Shown: positions 9,017 through 17,334 of the stretch, piece after piece | How the letters are laid out: each line of letters starts with the position of its first letter | Numbering within the stretch: the stretch's first letter is position 1 | From: Pseudomonas sp. PA27(2017) | GTDB lineage: Bacteria > Pseudomonadota > Gammaproteobacteria > Pseudomonadales > Pseudomonadaceae | Assembly: GCF_001945445.1 (NCBI RefSeq) | Contig: NZ_MSXW01000028.1 | Location: forward strand, 1-64,000 | Length of the DNA: 64,000 nt | Direction: 5' to 3' | Made by a program: the position numbers and the translations under genes | Notes under the pieces: generated by a model | Database searches by the model: none | Seen by the model: only the letters and a program-made list of their open reading frames with translations | Told to the model about the DNA's origin: nothing

Positions 9017-9368
9017 GCACAACAACAATAACAAGCATGACCCACGATAATAAAAATAAGACGTAACGACTTCAGCACAATAAGAACAAGATCGCAGAAG
9101 GCGCAGCTAACTGATTATTTTGGAGAGGATCGCCTCTCGGCTCCACAGCCAGACAGATAACAACAATAAATGTCGACGGGCATCACCCCTGGGTGAGGTC
9201 TCGGGCCTGAGGTAGCGTCAGCATCCAAAATAATCCGTTCGCTCTTGCTCCCACTCGGGAGGTACTCCGGACTCGATCCGGAACAGGCACCCAACAAGAA
9301 CAACAGCCTGCATAACAAGAACGACGTAACGCACTACTTGAGGGGAGCTTCGGCTCCCCTTGTCGTTT
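9017..9368 (+). ncRNA. crcZ: CrcZ, Crc/Hfq-sequestering small RNA
   Basis: A non-coding RNA of about 350 bases between cbrB and pcnB, the conserved position of CrcZ. It starts near 9017 (about 11 bases after the -12 element) and ends at the hairpin 9341-9360 plus a U-rich tail. Five A-rich 'CA' motifs of the AAnAAnAA type are visible: ~9020-9034, ~9047-9059, ~9078-9090, ~9159-9171 and two close runs near 9293-9320. These titrate the Hfq/Crc complex away from target mRNAs when CbrB is active. An 11-bp perfect long-range helix (9114-9124 with 9224-9234) would expose the fourth motif in a loop. It is somewhat shorter than the ~400-nt P. aeruginosa CrcZ. Confidence 0.92.
9341..9368 (+). terminator. 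terminator of crcZ
   Basis: A perfect 8-bp stem AGGGGAGC-TTCG-GCTCCCCT (9341-9360) with a UUCG tetraloop, followed by TGTCGTTT. Confidence 0.85.
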
Positions 9369-9487
9369 CCCGCCCCGGCCTGCCCCGCCACCCTGCTTAC
9401 GCCTCTGAGCCACCTGATGCTAGAATCCGCGCTATTTCTGCGCCTTTCCTTTATTCTGGCCGCTCAATTCGTCATACAGTGCCCTCC

Positions 9488-10885
9488 ATGCTGAAAAAGC
9501 TGTTCAAGTCCTTTCGCTCGCCGCTGCGCCGTGCGCACCAGCCCCACAGCACACCGCACGTGCTGAACACCAACCAGCACCCGATCCAGCGCGGGCAGAT
9601 CAGCCGTCACGCCATCAGCGTGGTCGAGCGCCTTCAGAACGCAGGCTACGAGGCTTATCTGGTTGGCGGCTGCGTGCGCGACCTGCTGCTGGGCATCGAG
9701 CCCAAGGATTTCGACGTCGCCACCAGCGCCACGCCGGAGCAGGTACGGGCCGAGTTCCGCAATGCCCGGGTGATCGGTCGCCGCTTCAAGCTGGTGCATG
9801 TGCACTTCGGCCGCGAGATCATCGAAACCGCCACCTTCCGCGCCAACCATCCGGAAGGCGACGAGCCGGAAAACAGCAACCAGTCCTCGCGCAACGAGAG
9901 CGGCCGCATCCTGCGCGACAACGTGTACGGCACCCTGGAAGACGACGCCCAGCGCCGCGATTTCACCATCAATGCGCTTTACTACGATCCGGTTTCCGAG
10001 CGGATTCTCGACTACGCCAACGGCATGCACGACATCCGTAACAATCTGGTGCGGCTTATCGGCAACCCGACCCAGCGCTATCAGGAAGACCCGGTGCGCA
10101 TGCTGCGCGCCGTGCGTTTCGCCGCCAAGCTGGACTTCGACATCGAGAAGCACAGCGCCGACCCGATCCACGACCTGGCGCACCTGCTGGGTGGCATCCC
10201 GGCCGCGCGTCTGTTCGATGAAGTGCTCAAGCTGTTCCTCAGCGGCTACGCCATCTACACCTACGATCTGCTGGTCGATTACGGCCTGTTCGGCCAACTG
10301 TTCCCGGCCAGTGCCGCGGCGCTGCGCCAGAACCCCGAATACACCGACACGCTGATTCGCAACGCTCTGGACAACACCGACCTGCGCATCCATCAGGGCA
10401 AGCCGGTGACTCCGGCCTTCCTGTTCGCTGCCCTGCTCTGGCCCGCTCTGCCTGCGCGGGTGATCCGCCTGCAGGAGCGTGGCATGCCGGCCATCCCGGC
10501 CATGCAGGAAGCCGCCCACGAGCTGATCGCCGAGCAGTGCCAGCGCATTGCCGTACCGAAACGTTTCACCTTGCCTATCCGCGAGATCTGGGACATGCAG
10601 GAACGCCTGCCACGGCGCAGCGGCAAGCGCGCCGACCTGCTGCTGGAAAACCCGCGCTTTCGAGCCGGTTACGACTTCCTGCTGCTGCGCGAAAGCGCCG
10701 GCGAGGAAACCGGCGGCCTGGGCGAGTGGTGGACCGAGTATCAGGACGCCAGTGACAGCGACCGCCGGGTGATGATCCGCAACCTGTCCAGCAAGGACGA
10801 GCCCGGCAGCGCGCCGCGCAAACGTCGTCGCAGCGGTGGCGCCAAGCGCAAGCGCGCACCTCAGAACGGCGGCGCCAGCGAGTAA
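9488..10885 (+). CDS. pcnB: poly(A) polymerase I
   Basis: A 465-residue nucleotidyltransferase of the class II family. The active-site region reads GGCVRDLLLGIEPKDFDVAT with the DxD metal ligands, followed by the RRDFTINAL motif and the arginine-rich head/neck region. The lysine/arginine-rich C-terminus (KRRRSGGAKRKR) is typical of bacterial PcnB and helps separate it from CCA-adding enzymes. It adds 3' poly(A) tails that promote RNA decay. The start at 9488 (MLKKLFKSF) fits the family; the longer in-frame opening upstream runs into CrcZ. folK begins 3 bases after its stop. Confidence 0.95.
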   Translation: MLKKLFKSFRSPLRRAHQPHSTPHVLNTNQHPIQRGQISRHAISVVERLQNAGYEAYLVGGCVRDLLLGIEPKDFDVATSATPEQVRAEFRNARVIGRRFKLVHVHFGREIIETATFRANHPEGDEPENSNQSSRNESGRILRDNVYGTLEDDAQRRDFTINALYYDPVSERILDYANGMHDIRNNLVRLIGNPTQRYQEDPVRMLRAVRFAAKLDFDIEKHSADPIHDLAHLLGGIPAARLFDEVLKLFLSGYAIYTYDLLVDYGLFGQLFPASAAALRQNPEYTDTLIRNALDNTDLRIHQGKPVTPAFLFAALLWPALPARVIRLQERGMPAIPAMQEAAHELIAEQCQRIAVPKRFTLPIREIWDMQERLPRRSGKRADLLLENPRFRAGYDFLLLRESAGEETGGLGEWWTEYQDASDSDRRVMIRNLSSKDEPGSAPRKRRRSGGAKRKRAPQNGGASE

Positions 10886-10888
10886 GTG

Positions 10889-11371
10889 ATGGAACGCGTC
10901 TATATCGGCCTGGGCAGCAACCTGGCCGACCCCGCCGAACAACTGCGCCAGGCACTGGTGGCACTCGAGCAGTTGCCGCACACGCGCCTGGCCGCAACGT
11001 CCTCTTTCTACGCCAGCGACTCGCTGTTGCCCGGCCAGCCCCGTTACACCAATGCCGTCGCGGCGCTGGATACCGGGTTGCAACCGCTGCAGCTACTCGA
11101 CGCGCTACAGGCCATCGAGCTGGATCAGGGCCGTGAACGCGGCGAGCGCTGGGGGCCGCGCACCCTGGATCTGGACATCGTGCTGTTCGGCCAAAGGCTG
11201 ATCGACGAGCCGCGCCTGCGCGTGCCGCACTACCACATGCATGCCCGCGCGTTCGTGCTCTATCCCCTGGCGGAGATCGCCAGCGAAGACTTGCAGTTGC
11301 CCGACGGCCGCCCACTGAGCGAGCTACTGGCAGCCTGTCCATTCGAGGGCCTGGAGCGCCTGCTGCCCTGA
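10889..11371 (+). CDS. folK: 6-hydroxymethyl-7,8-dihydropterin pyrophosphokinase
   Basis: A 160-residue HPPK of tetrahydrofolate synthesis, transferring pyrophosphate from ATP to hydroxymethyldihydropterin. The signature GERWGPRTLDLDIVLFG carries the metal-binding DLD. The N-terminal YIGLGSNL motif is present. The ATG at 10889 lies 3 bases after pcnB; a GTG at 10886 could also serve. It ends a pcnB-folK transcription unit before the panBC promoter. Confidence 0.96.
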   Translation: MERVYIGLGSNLADPAEQLRQALVALEQLPHTRLAATSSFYASDSLLPGQPRYTNAVAALDTGLQPLQLLDALQAIELDQGRERGERWGPRTLDLDIVLFGQRLIDEPRLRVPHYHMHARAFVLYPLAEIASEDLQLPDGRPLSELLAACPFEGLERLLP

Positions 11372-11393
11372 TACGCCGAGCACCCGGCCAGCG

Positions 11394-11417
11394 GTAACGG
11401 CGTAACAGCGCGGTAAC
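11394..11417 (+). promoter_or_regulatory. three GTAAC repeats upstream of the panB promoter
   Basis: GTAAC occurs at 11394-11398, 11402-11406 and 11413-11417 in the same orientation, just upstream of the -35 element at 11426. The pentamer equals half of the CbrB palindrome, but there is no inverted partner, so a regulator cannot be named. Confidence 0.3.
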
Positions 11418-11425
11418 ACATTCGA

Positions 11426-11454
11426 TTGACTTGCGCCCTTGCCATCGGGACTAT
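11426..11454 (+). promoter_or_regulatory. sigma-70 promoter of panBC
   Basis: -35 TTGACT (11426-11431), a 17-base spacer, and -10 GACTAT (11449-11454). The transcript would carry a leader of about 120 bases before panB. Confidence 0.6.
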
Positions 11455-11580
11455 AGCCACCCATTGCCCCTGCCGGGGCCACATTGAAGCAGCGTCGCTG
11501 CCCCTTCGATGCCAACGTGAACCTGCTCCACGAGAGCCTGCCCGAACAGGCCCGCACAGGTTCCGAGTGAGGATACCTTC

Positions 11581-12381
11581 ATGCCTGATGTAACCCTGAC
11601 CACCCTTCAAGCGCTCAAGCAAAAGGGTGAGAAAATCACCATGCTGACCTGTTACGACGCCACCTTCGCCGATGCCTGCTGCAAGGCGGGCGTCGAAGTG
11701 CTGCTGGTCGGTGATTCGCTGGGCATGGTGCTGCAGGGGCACGACAGCACCCTGCCGGTGAGCATGGCCGATTGCGTCTACCACACGGCCAGCGTCAAGC
11801 GCGGCAACGCCGGTGCACTGATCGTCGCCGACCTGCCGTTCATGGCCAACGCCACCCTGGAACAGACCCTGCACAACTCGGGCCTGCTGATGCAGGCCGG
11901 CGCTCACATGGTCAAGGTCGAAGGCGCCGCGTGGCTGGCCGAGTCGATCACCAAACTGGCTGAACGTGGCGTGCCGGTGTGCGCGCACATGGGCCTGACC
12001 CCCCAGGCGGTGAACATCCTTGGTGGCTACAAGGTGCAGGGCCGTGAGCACAACCAGGCACGCCAGATGGTCGCCGATGCCATCGCCCTGGAGCAGGCCG
12101 GCGCCGCCATGCTGCTGCTCGAATGCGTTCCGAGCGACCTGGCTGGCGAGATCAGTCGTGCGGTCAAGGTGCCGGTGATCGGCATCGGCGCCGGCCCGCA
12201 AACCGACGGCCAGGTGCTGGTGCTGCACGACATGCTCGGTCTTTCACTGAGCGGCCGGGTGGCCAAGTTCGTGAAGAACTTCATGAGCGGCCAGGCGAGC
12301 ATCCAGGACGCCCTCGCCGCCTACGTCAACGAGGTCAAGGCGGTCAGCTTCCCGGCCGCCGAGCACGGATTCTCCGCATGA
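11581..12381 (+). CDS. panB: 3-methyl-2-oxobutanoate hydroxymethyltransferase
   Basis: A 266-residue TIM-barrel enzyme that makes ketopantoate from alpha-ketoisovalerate and methylene-tetrahydrofolate, the first step of pantothenate synthesis. It shows the family motifs LLVGDSLGMVLQGHDSTLPV (metal/substrate site) and KVEGA. Full length. A purine-rich RBS (GAGTGAGGATACC) precedes the ATG. The stop overlaps panC by 4 bases (ATGA, 12378-12381), indicating coupled translation. Confidence 0.97.
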   Translation: MPDVTLTTLQALKQKGEKITMLTCYDATFADACCKAGVEVLLVGDSLGMVLQGHDSTLPVSMADCVYHTASVKRGNAGALIVADLPFMANATLEQTLHNSGLLMQAGAHMVKVEGAAWLAESITKLAERGVPVCAHMGLTPQAVNILGGYKVQGREHNQARQMVADAIALEQAGAAMLLLECVPSDLAGEISRAVKVPVIGIGAGPQTDGQVLVLHDMLGLSLSGRVAKFVKNFMSGQASIQDALAAYVNEVKAVSFPAAEHGFSA

Positions 12382-13238
12382 ACACCGTCAAGACCGTGCG
12401 CGAGCTGCGCGCCGCCGTGGCCCAGGCCCGCCAGGAAGGCAAGCAGATCGGCCTGGTGCCGACCATGGGCAACCTGCATGCCGGCCACGCCGCCCTGGTG
12501 GAAAAAGCCGCCCAGCGCACCGATTTCGTGGTCGCCAGCATCTTCGTCAACCCGATGCAGTTTGGCCCGGCCGAGGATCTCGACAAGTACCCGCGCACCC
12601 TGCAGGCCGACCAGCAGCGCCTGATCGACGCCGGCTGCCACCTGCTGTTTCATCCTGACGTCGAGGAGATGTACCCCGGCGGCATGGGCGAGCAGACGCG
12701 CGTCAGCGTGCCCGGCGTTTCCGAAGGCCTGTGCGGCGCCAGTCGCCCGGGGCACTTCGAAGGCGTGGCCACGGTGGTCACCAAGCTGTTCAACATGGTG
12801 CAACCGGACCTGGCGGTGTTCGGTCAGAAGGACTTCCAGCAACTGGCGGTGATCCGCACGATGGTGCGCGACCTGAACATGCCGATCCAGATCATCGGCG
12901 AGCCGACGGTACGCGCCGAAAGCGGCCTGGCGCTTTCCTCGCGCAACGGCTACCTCAGCGACGAGCAGCGCGACGTCGCCAGCGTGCTCTATCGCTCGCT
13001 CAAGCACATCGCCGGGGCCATCCAGGGCGGCGAGCGCGAGCTACCCGAACTGCTTGCCGACGCCCAGCGTCAGCACGCCGCTGCAGGCCTGCGCGCCGAT
13101 TACCTGGAAGTGCGCGAGGCCCAGAGCCTGCGCGCGGTCAGCCCTGGCGACCGCGAGCTGGTGGTGCTGGTGGCGGCCTACCTGGGTAACACCCGGCTGA
13201 TCGACAACCTGAGTTTCACCTTGGATCAGGGCTACTGA
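12378..13238 (+). CDS. panC: pantothenate synthetase (pantoate--beta-alanine ligase)
   Basis: A 286-residue enzyme condensing pantoate and beta-alanine with ATP. It has the nucleotidyltransferase signature PTMGNLHAGH, the KDFQQLAV motif and the KMSKS-like region ALSSRNGYL. The start overlaps panB. In P. aeruginosa panD (aspartate decarboxylase, the source of beta-alanine) follows panC; here a terminator follows directly and panD is absent from the window. Confidence 0.97.
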   Translation: MNTVKTVRELRAAVAQARQEGKQIGLVPTMGNLHAGHAALVEKAAQRTDFVVASIFVNPMQFGPAEDLDKYPRTLQADQQRLIDAGCHLLFHPDVEEMYPGGMGEQTRVSVPGVSEGLCGASRPGHFEGVATVVTKLFNMVQPDLAVFGQKDFQQLAVIRTMVRDLNMPIQIIGEPTVRAESGLALSSRNGYLSDEQRDVASVLYRSLKHIAGAIQGGERELPELLADAQRQHAAAGLRADYLEVREAQSLRAVSPGDRELVVLVAAYLGNTRLIDNLSFTLDQGY

Positions 13239-13261
13239 AATCCCTCTACACGCGTACACTG

Positions 13262-13290
13262 AAAAGCCCGGACGATCTGCCGGGCTTTTT
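13262..13290 (+). terminator. terminator of panBC
   Basis: A 10-bp stem AAAAGCCCGG...CCGGGCTTTT with a T-run, starting 24 bases after the panC stop. Confidence 0.9.
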
Positions 13291-13334
13291 AATGCCTGAA
13301 TCACCGCCAACCGAAGCCTCAACAAGGAAGCCCC

Positions 13335-14999
13335 ATGGCGTACCACCGTCAGCCGCTCGATGTTCTCGCTCTTCCCACCTGGCAGGCGCTGCAACAGCAC
13401 CGCCAGGCCATGCAGCACTTCAGCATGCGCGATGCCTTCGCTGGCAATGCGCGGCGTTTCGAGCAGTTCTCGCTGAGCAGTTGCGGGCTGTTTCTCGACT
13501 ATTCGAAAAACCTCGCCAGCGACGAGACCATCGCCCTGCTGATGGCCCTGGCCCGTGAAGTCGGCCTGGAGCAGTCGATCCGCGCCATGTTCGACGGCGA
13601 GAAACTCAACGCCTCGGAAGGCCGCCCCGCGCTGCACACCGCACTGCGCCGGCCATTGGGCGACAAGGTGCTGGTCGATGGTGTGGACGTGATGCCCCAG
13701 GTGCAGCGCGTACTGCAGCAGATGACCGAGCTGGTCGGGCGTATCCACAGCGGCCTGTGGCGCGGTTTCACCGAAAAACCGATCACCGACGTGGTCAATA
13801 TCGGCATCGGCGGCTCCTTCCTCGGCCCACAGCTGGTCTCCGAGGCGCTGCTGCCGTTCGCCCAGCGCGGCGTGCGCTGCCATTACCTGGCCAATATCGA
13901 CGGTAGCGAATTCCATGAGCTGTCGGCCAAGTTGCAGGCCGAAACCACCCTGTTCATCGTTTCGTCGAAATCCTTCGGCACCCTGGAAACCCTCAAGAAC
14001 GCCCAGGCCGCGCGCGGCTGGTACCTGGCCCAGGGCGGTTCGGAAGCCGAGCTGTACCGGCACTTCATCGCCGTGTCGAGCAACCGCGAAGCGGCGGTGG
14101 GTTTCGGCATCCGTGAGGAAAACATCTTCCCGATGTGGGACTGGGTCGGCGGGCGTTATTCGCTGTGGTCGGCCATCGGCTTGCCGATCGCCCTGTCCAT
14201 CGGCATGTCCAACTTCAAAGAGCTGCTGGCCGGGGCCTACAGCATGGACATGCACTTCAAGACCGCGCCGTTCGAGCAGAACATGCCGGTGCTGATGGCC
14301 TTGCTGGGCATCTGGTACGGCAATTTCTGGGATGCCCAAAGCCAGGCGATCCTGCCGTACGATCACTACCTGCGCAACATCACCAAGCACCTGCAGCAGC
14401 TGGACATGGAATCCAACGGCAAGAGCGTGCGCCAGGACGGCAGCCCGGTCAGCGGCGCCACCGGCCCGGTGATTTGGGGCGGCGTAGGCTGCAACGGCCA
14501 GCACGCCTATCATCAGTTGCTGCACCAGGGCACCCAGCTGATCCCGGCGGATTTCATCGTGCCGGTGGTCAGCTTCAACCCGGTCGCCGATCACCACCAG
14601 TGGCTGTACGCCAATTGCCTGTCGCAGAGCCAGGCACTGATGCTCGGCAAGTCCCGCGAGGAAGCGCAAGCCGAGCTACGCGCCAAGGGCATGGGCGAGG
14701 ACGACGTGCAGCGCCTGGCGCCGCACAAGGTGATTCCCGGCAACCGGCCGAGCAACACCCTGGTGCTGGAGCGCATCAGCCCGCGCCGCCTCGGCGCACT
14801 GGTGGCGCTGTACGAGCACAAGGTGTTCGCCCAGAGCGCCATCTGGGGCATCAACGCCTTCGACCAGTGGGGTGTGGAGCTCGGCAAAGAGCTGGGCAAG
14901 GGCGTCTACTCGCGCATGGTCGGTAGCGAGCCGAGCGCCGCGGAAGACGGCTCGACCCAGGGCCTGATCAACTACTTCCGCGGGCGCCACCGCGGTTGA
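13335..14999 (+). CDS. pgi: glucose-6-phosphate isomerase
   Basis: A 554-residue phosphoglucose isomerase interconverting glucose-6-phosphate and fructose-6-phosphate. PGI motifs are present: NIGIGGSFLGP, SKSFGTLETL, WDWVGGRYSLWSAIGL (signature 1) and NAFDQWGVELGK (signature 2). The RBS AAGGAAG lies upstream of the ATG. It sits in its own unit between the panC terminator and a strong hairpin at 15005-15036. Confidence 0.98.
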   Translation: MAYHRQPLDVLALPTWQALQQHRQAMQHFSMRDAFAGNARRFEQFSLSSCGLFLDYSKNLASDETIALLMALAREVGLEQSIRAMFDGEKLNASEGRPALHTALRRPLGDKVLVDGVDVMPQVQRVLQQMTELVGRIHSGLWRGFTEKPITDVVNIGIGGSFLGPQLVSEALLPFAQRGVRCHYLANIDGSEFHELSAKLQAETTLFIVSSKSFGTLETLKNAQAARGWYLAQGGSEAELYRHFIAVSSNREAAVGFGIREENIFPMWDWVGGRYSLWSAIGLPIALSIGMSNFKELLAGAYSMDMHFKTAPFEQNMPVLMALLGIWYGNFWDAQSQAILPYDHYLRNITKHLQQLDMESNGKSVRQDGSPVSGATGPVIWGGVGCNGQHAYHQLLHQGTQLIPADFIVPVVSFNPVADHHQWLYANCLSQSQALMLGKSREEAQAELRAKGMGEDDVQRLAPHKVIPGNRPSNTLVLERISPRRLGALVALYEHKVFAQSAIWGINAFDQWGVELGKELGKGVYSRMVGSEPSAAEDGSTQGLINYFRGRHRG

Positions 15000-15004
15000 C
15001 CAGG

Positions 15005-15036
15005 ATTGCAGGCGCCCGGCGACGGGCGCCTGCAAT
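15005..15036 (+). terminator. strong hairpin after pgi
   Basis: A perfect 14-bp inverted repeat (ATTGCAGGCGCCCG, loop GCGA, then its complement) 5 bases after the pgi stop. It lacks a T-run, so it may stabilise the 3' end rather than act as a classical intrinsic terminator. Confidence 0.7.
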
Positions 15037-15090
15037 ACGTTGCGCCCTCGCCCTAAAACTTGGCTGCTACCCTTAGTGTCGATTGGGTGT

Positions 15091-15218
15091 CTCTAAAAAC
15101 GTTGGCGAGGCAGTCAGCGCAAGGCAAAAACAGGCGAAAAAGCGGAGTGTACGAGCTGTACATGAGCATTTTGAGCCTGTTTTTAACGCCGCGCTGACAA
15201 CGCAGGTAGTTTTTAGAG
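15091..15218. repeat. 128-bp imperfect palindromic repeat (MITE-like)
   Basis: The outer ends CTCTAAAAAC and GTTTTTAGAG are exact inverse complements. Further paired blocks follow inward: GTCAGCGC with GCGCTGAC, AAAACAGGC with GCCTGTTTT, and TGTAC with GTACA around a 5-base centre (GAGCT) near 15155. The whole element could fold into one long hairpin. It looks like a family of non-coding inverted repeats common in Pseudomonas genomes. It ends 36 bases before acs and so lies in the acs 5' region. Confidence 0.85.
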
Positions 15219-15254
15219 GCGCCCATGCGGATATAACAACAAAGGGTACCCGCC

Positions 15255-17192
15255 ATGTCTCTCCCTCACCGCTACCCCGTCAGCGACACCGCCCGCCAGC
15301 GTACGCACCTCGACGACGCCGCCTACCAACGCCTCTACCGCCAGTCGGTCGACGACCCGCAGACCTTCTGGGGTGAGCAGGCCAAGGCTTTTCTCGACTG
15401 GTTCAAACCCTGGAACGAAGTCTGCAGTGGCAGCCTGAGCAAAGGTGACATCCGCTGGTTCTCCGGCGGCCAGCTGAACATCAGCCACAACTGCATCGAC
15501 CGCCACCTGGCCAAGCGCGGCGACCAGGTTGCGCTGATCTGGGAAGGCGACGATCCGAGGGATTCGGCCTCCATCACCTACAAGCAGCTGCACGAGCAGG
15601 TCTGCCGTCTGGCCAACGTGCTCAAGAAGCGCGGCGTGAAGAAAGGCGACCGGGTGTGCATCTACATGCCGATGGTGCCCGAGGCGGCCTACGCCATGCT
15701 CGCCTGCACGCGCATCGGCGCCGTGCATTCGGTGGTATTCGGCGGCTTCTCGCCGGACGCGCTGCGCGACCGCATTCTCGACGCCGACTGCCGTACGGTG
15801 ATCACCGCCGATGAAGCGGTACGCGGCGGCAAGCTGATCCCGCTCAAGAGCAACGTCGACAAGGCCATGGCGAGCTGCCCCAACGTGTCCACCGTGCTGG
15901 TGGTGAAGCGCACCGGAAACGCAGTTGGCTGGGATGAAAAGCGCGACCTCTGGTACGGCGAGGCCGTGCAGCAGGTAGACGCCGACTGCCCCGCCGAGCC
16001 GATGGACGCCGAGGATCCGCTGTTCATCCTCTACACCTCGGGCAGCACCGGCAAACCCAAGGGCGTGCTGCACAGTACCGCCGGCTACCTGTTGCAGGCA
16101 GCGATGACCCACAAGTACGTGTTCGACTACCACGACGGTGACATCTACTGGTGCACTGCCGATGTCGGCTGGGTAACCGGGCACAGCTACATCGTCTACG
16201 GCCCGCTGGCCAACGGCGCCACCAGCCTGATTTTCGAGGGCGTGCCCAACTACCCGGATACCTCGCGCTTCTGGCAGGTGATCGACAAGCATCAGGTGAA
16301 CATTTTCTACACTGCGCCGACCGCCCTGCGCGCACTGATGCGTGAAGGCGAAGCGCCAGTGAAGAAAACCTCGCGCAGCAGCCTGCGCCTGCTCGGCAGC
16401 GTCGGCGAGCCAATCAACCCGGAGGCCTGGGAGTGGTACTTCAAGGTGGTCGGCGAGCAGCGCTGCCCCATCGTCGACACCTGGTGGCAGACCGAAACCG
16501 GCGCCATCATGATCACCCCGCTGCCCGGTGCCACCGACCTCAAGCCGGGCTCGGCGACGCGGCCGTTCTTCGGCGTGCAGCCGGTATTGCTCGACGAACA
16601 GGGCAAGGAGATCGACGGCCCGGGCGCCGGCGTGCTGGCGATCAAGGCCAGCTGGCCGAGCCAGATCCGCAGCGTGTACGGCGACCACCAGCGCATGCTG
16701 GAAACCTACTTCACCGCCTACCCCGGCTACTACTTCAGCGGTGACGGCGCGCGCCGCGACGAGGATGGCTACTGGTGGATAACCGGGCGCATCGACGATG
16801 TGATCAACGTCTCCGGCCACCGCATCGGTACCGCCGAGGTGGAAAGCGCCCTGGTGCTGCACGACGCCGTGGCCGAGGCCGCCGTGGTCGGTTACCCCCA
16901 TGACGTCAAAGGCCAGGGCATCTACGCCTTCGTCACCACCATGAACGGCGTGGAGCCGAGCGATGAACTGAAGAAAGACTTGCTCAGCCTGGTCGGCAAG
17001 GAAATCGGCAGCTTCGCCAAGCCGGAGCTGATCCAGTGGGCGCCGGGCCTGCCGAAGACCCGCTCGGGCAAGATCATGCGCCGCATCTTGCGCAAGATCG
17101 CCTGCAACGAGCTGGACACCCTGGGCGACACCTCGACCCTGGCCGATCCGGCGGTGGTCGACAGCCTGGTGGCCGAGCGACTCAACACCTGA
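15255..17192 (+). CDS. acs: acetyl-CoA synthetase
   Basis: A 645-residue AMP-forming acetate--CoA ligase feeding acetate into central metabolism. The adenylate-forming motif YTSGSTGKPKG, the WWQTETG motif and the C-terminal PKTRSGKIMRR with the acetylation-regulated Lys606 are all present. By position next to pgi it corresponds to the acsB locus of P. aeruginosa. The ATG at 15255 follows AAAGGGTACCC. Confidence 0.97.
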   Translation: MSLPHRYPVSDTARQRTHLDDAAYQRLYRQSVDDPQTFWGEQAKAFLDWFKPWNEVCSGSLSKGDIRWFSGGQLNISHNCIDRHLAKRGDQVALIWEGDDPRDSASITYKQLHEQVCRLANVLKKRGVKKGDRVCIYMPMVPEAAYAMLACTRIGAVHSVVFGGFSPDALRDRILDADCRTVITADEAVRGGKLIPLKSNVDKAMASCPNVSTVLVVKRTGNAVGWDEKRDLWYGEAVQQVDADCPAEPMDAEDPLFILYTSGSTGKPKGVLHSTAGYLLQAAMTHKYVFDYHDGDIYWCTADVGWVTGHSYIVYGPLANGATSLIFEGVPNYPDTSRFWQVIDKHQVNIFYTAPTALRALMREGEAPVKKTSRSSLRLLGSVGEPINPEAWEWYFKVVGEQRCPIVDTWWQTETGAIMITPLPGATDLKPGSATRPFFGVQPVLLDEQGKEIDGPGAGVLAIKASWPSQIRSVYGDHQRMLETYFTAYPGYYFSGDGARRDEDGYWWITGRIDDVINVSGHRIGTAEVESALVLHDAVAEAAVVGYPHDVKGQGIYAFVTTMNGVEPSDELKKDLLSLVGKEIGSFAKPELIQWAPGLPKTRSGKIMRRILRKIACNELDTLGDTSTLADPAVVDSLVAERLNT

Positions 17193-17334
17193 CCAACGCG
17201 CCCCGGTATCGCCGCGCTCGTCCACAGGCTACGTCCATCGGTGCTGTAGCCAAGCGGCGAACCCGGTGATAACCGGGGCACTCTCAAACCAACCCTGGCT
17301 TGTGGCCGGCATTCGCGCGCATTAGGCTCGCGCC

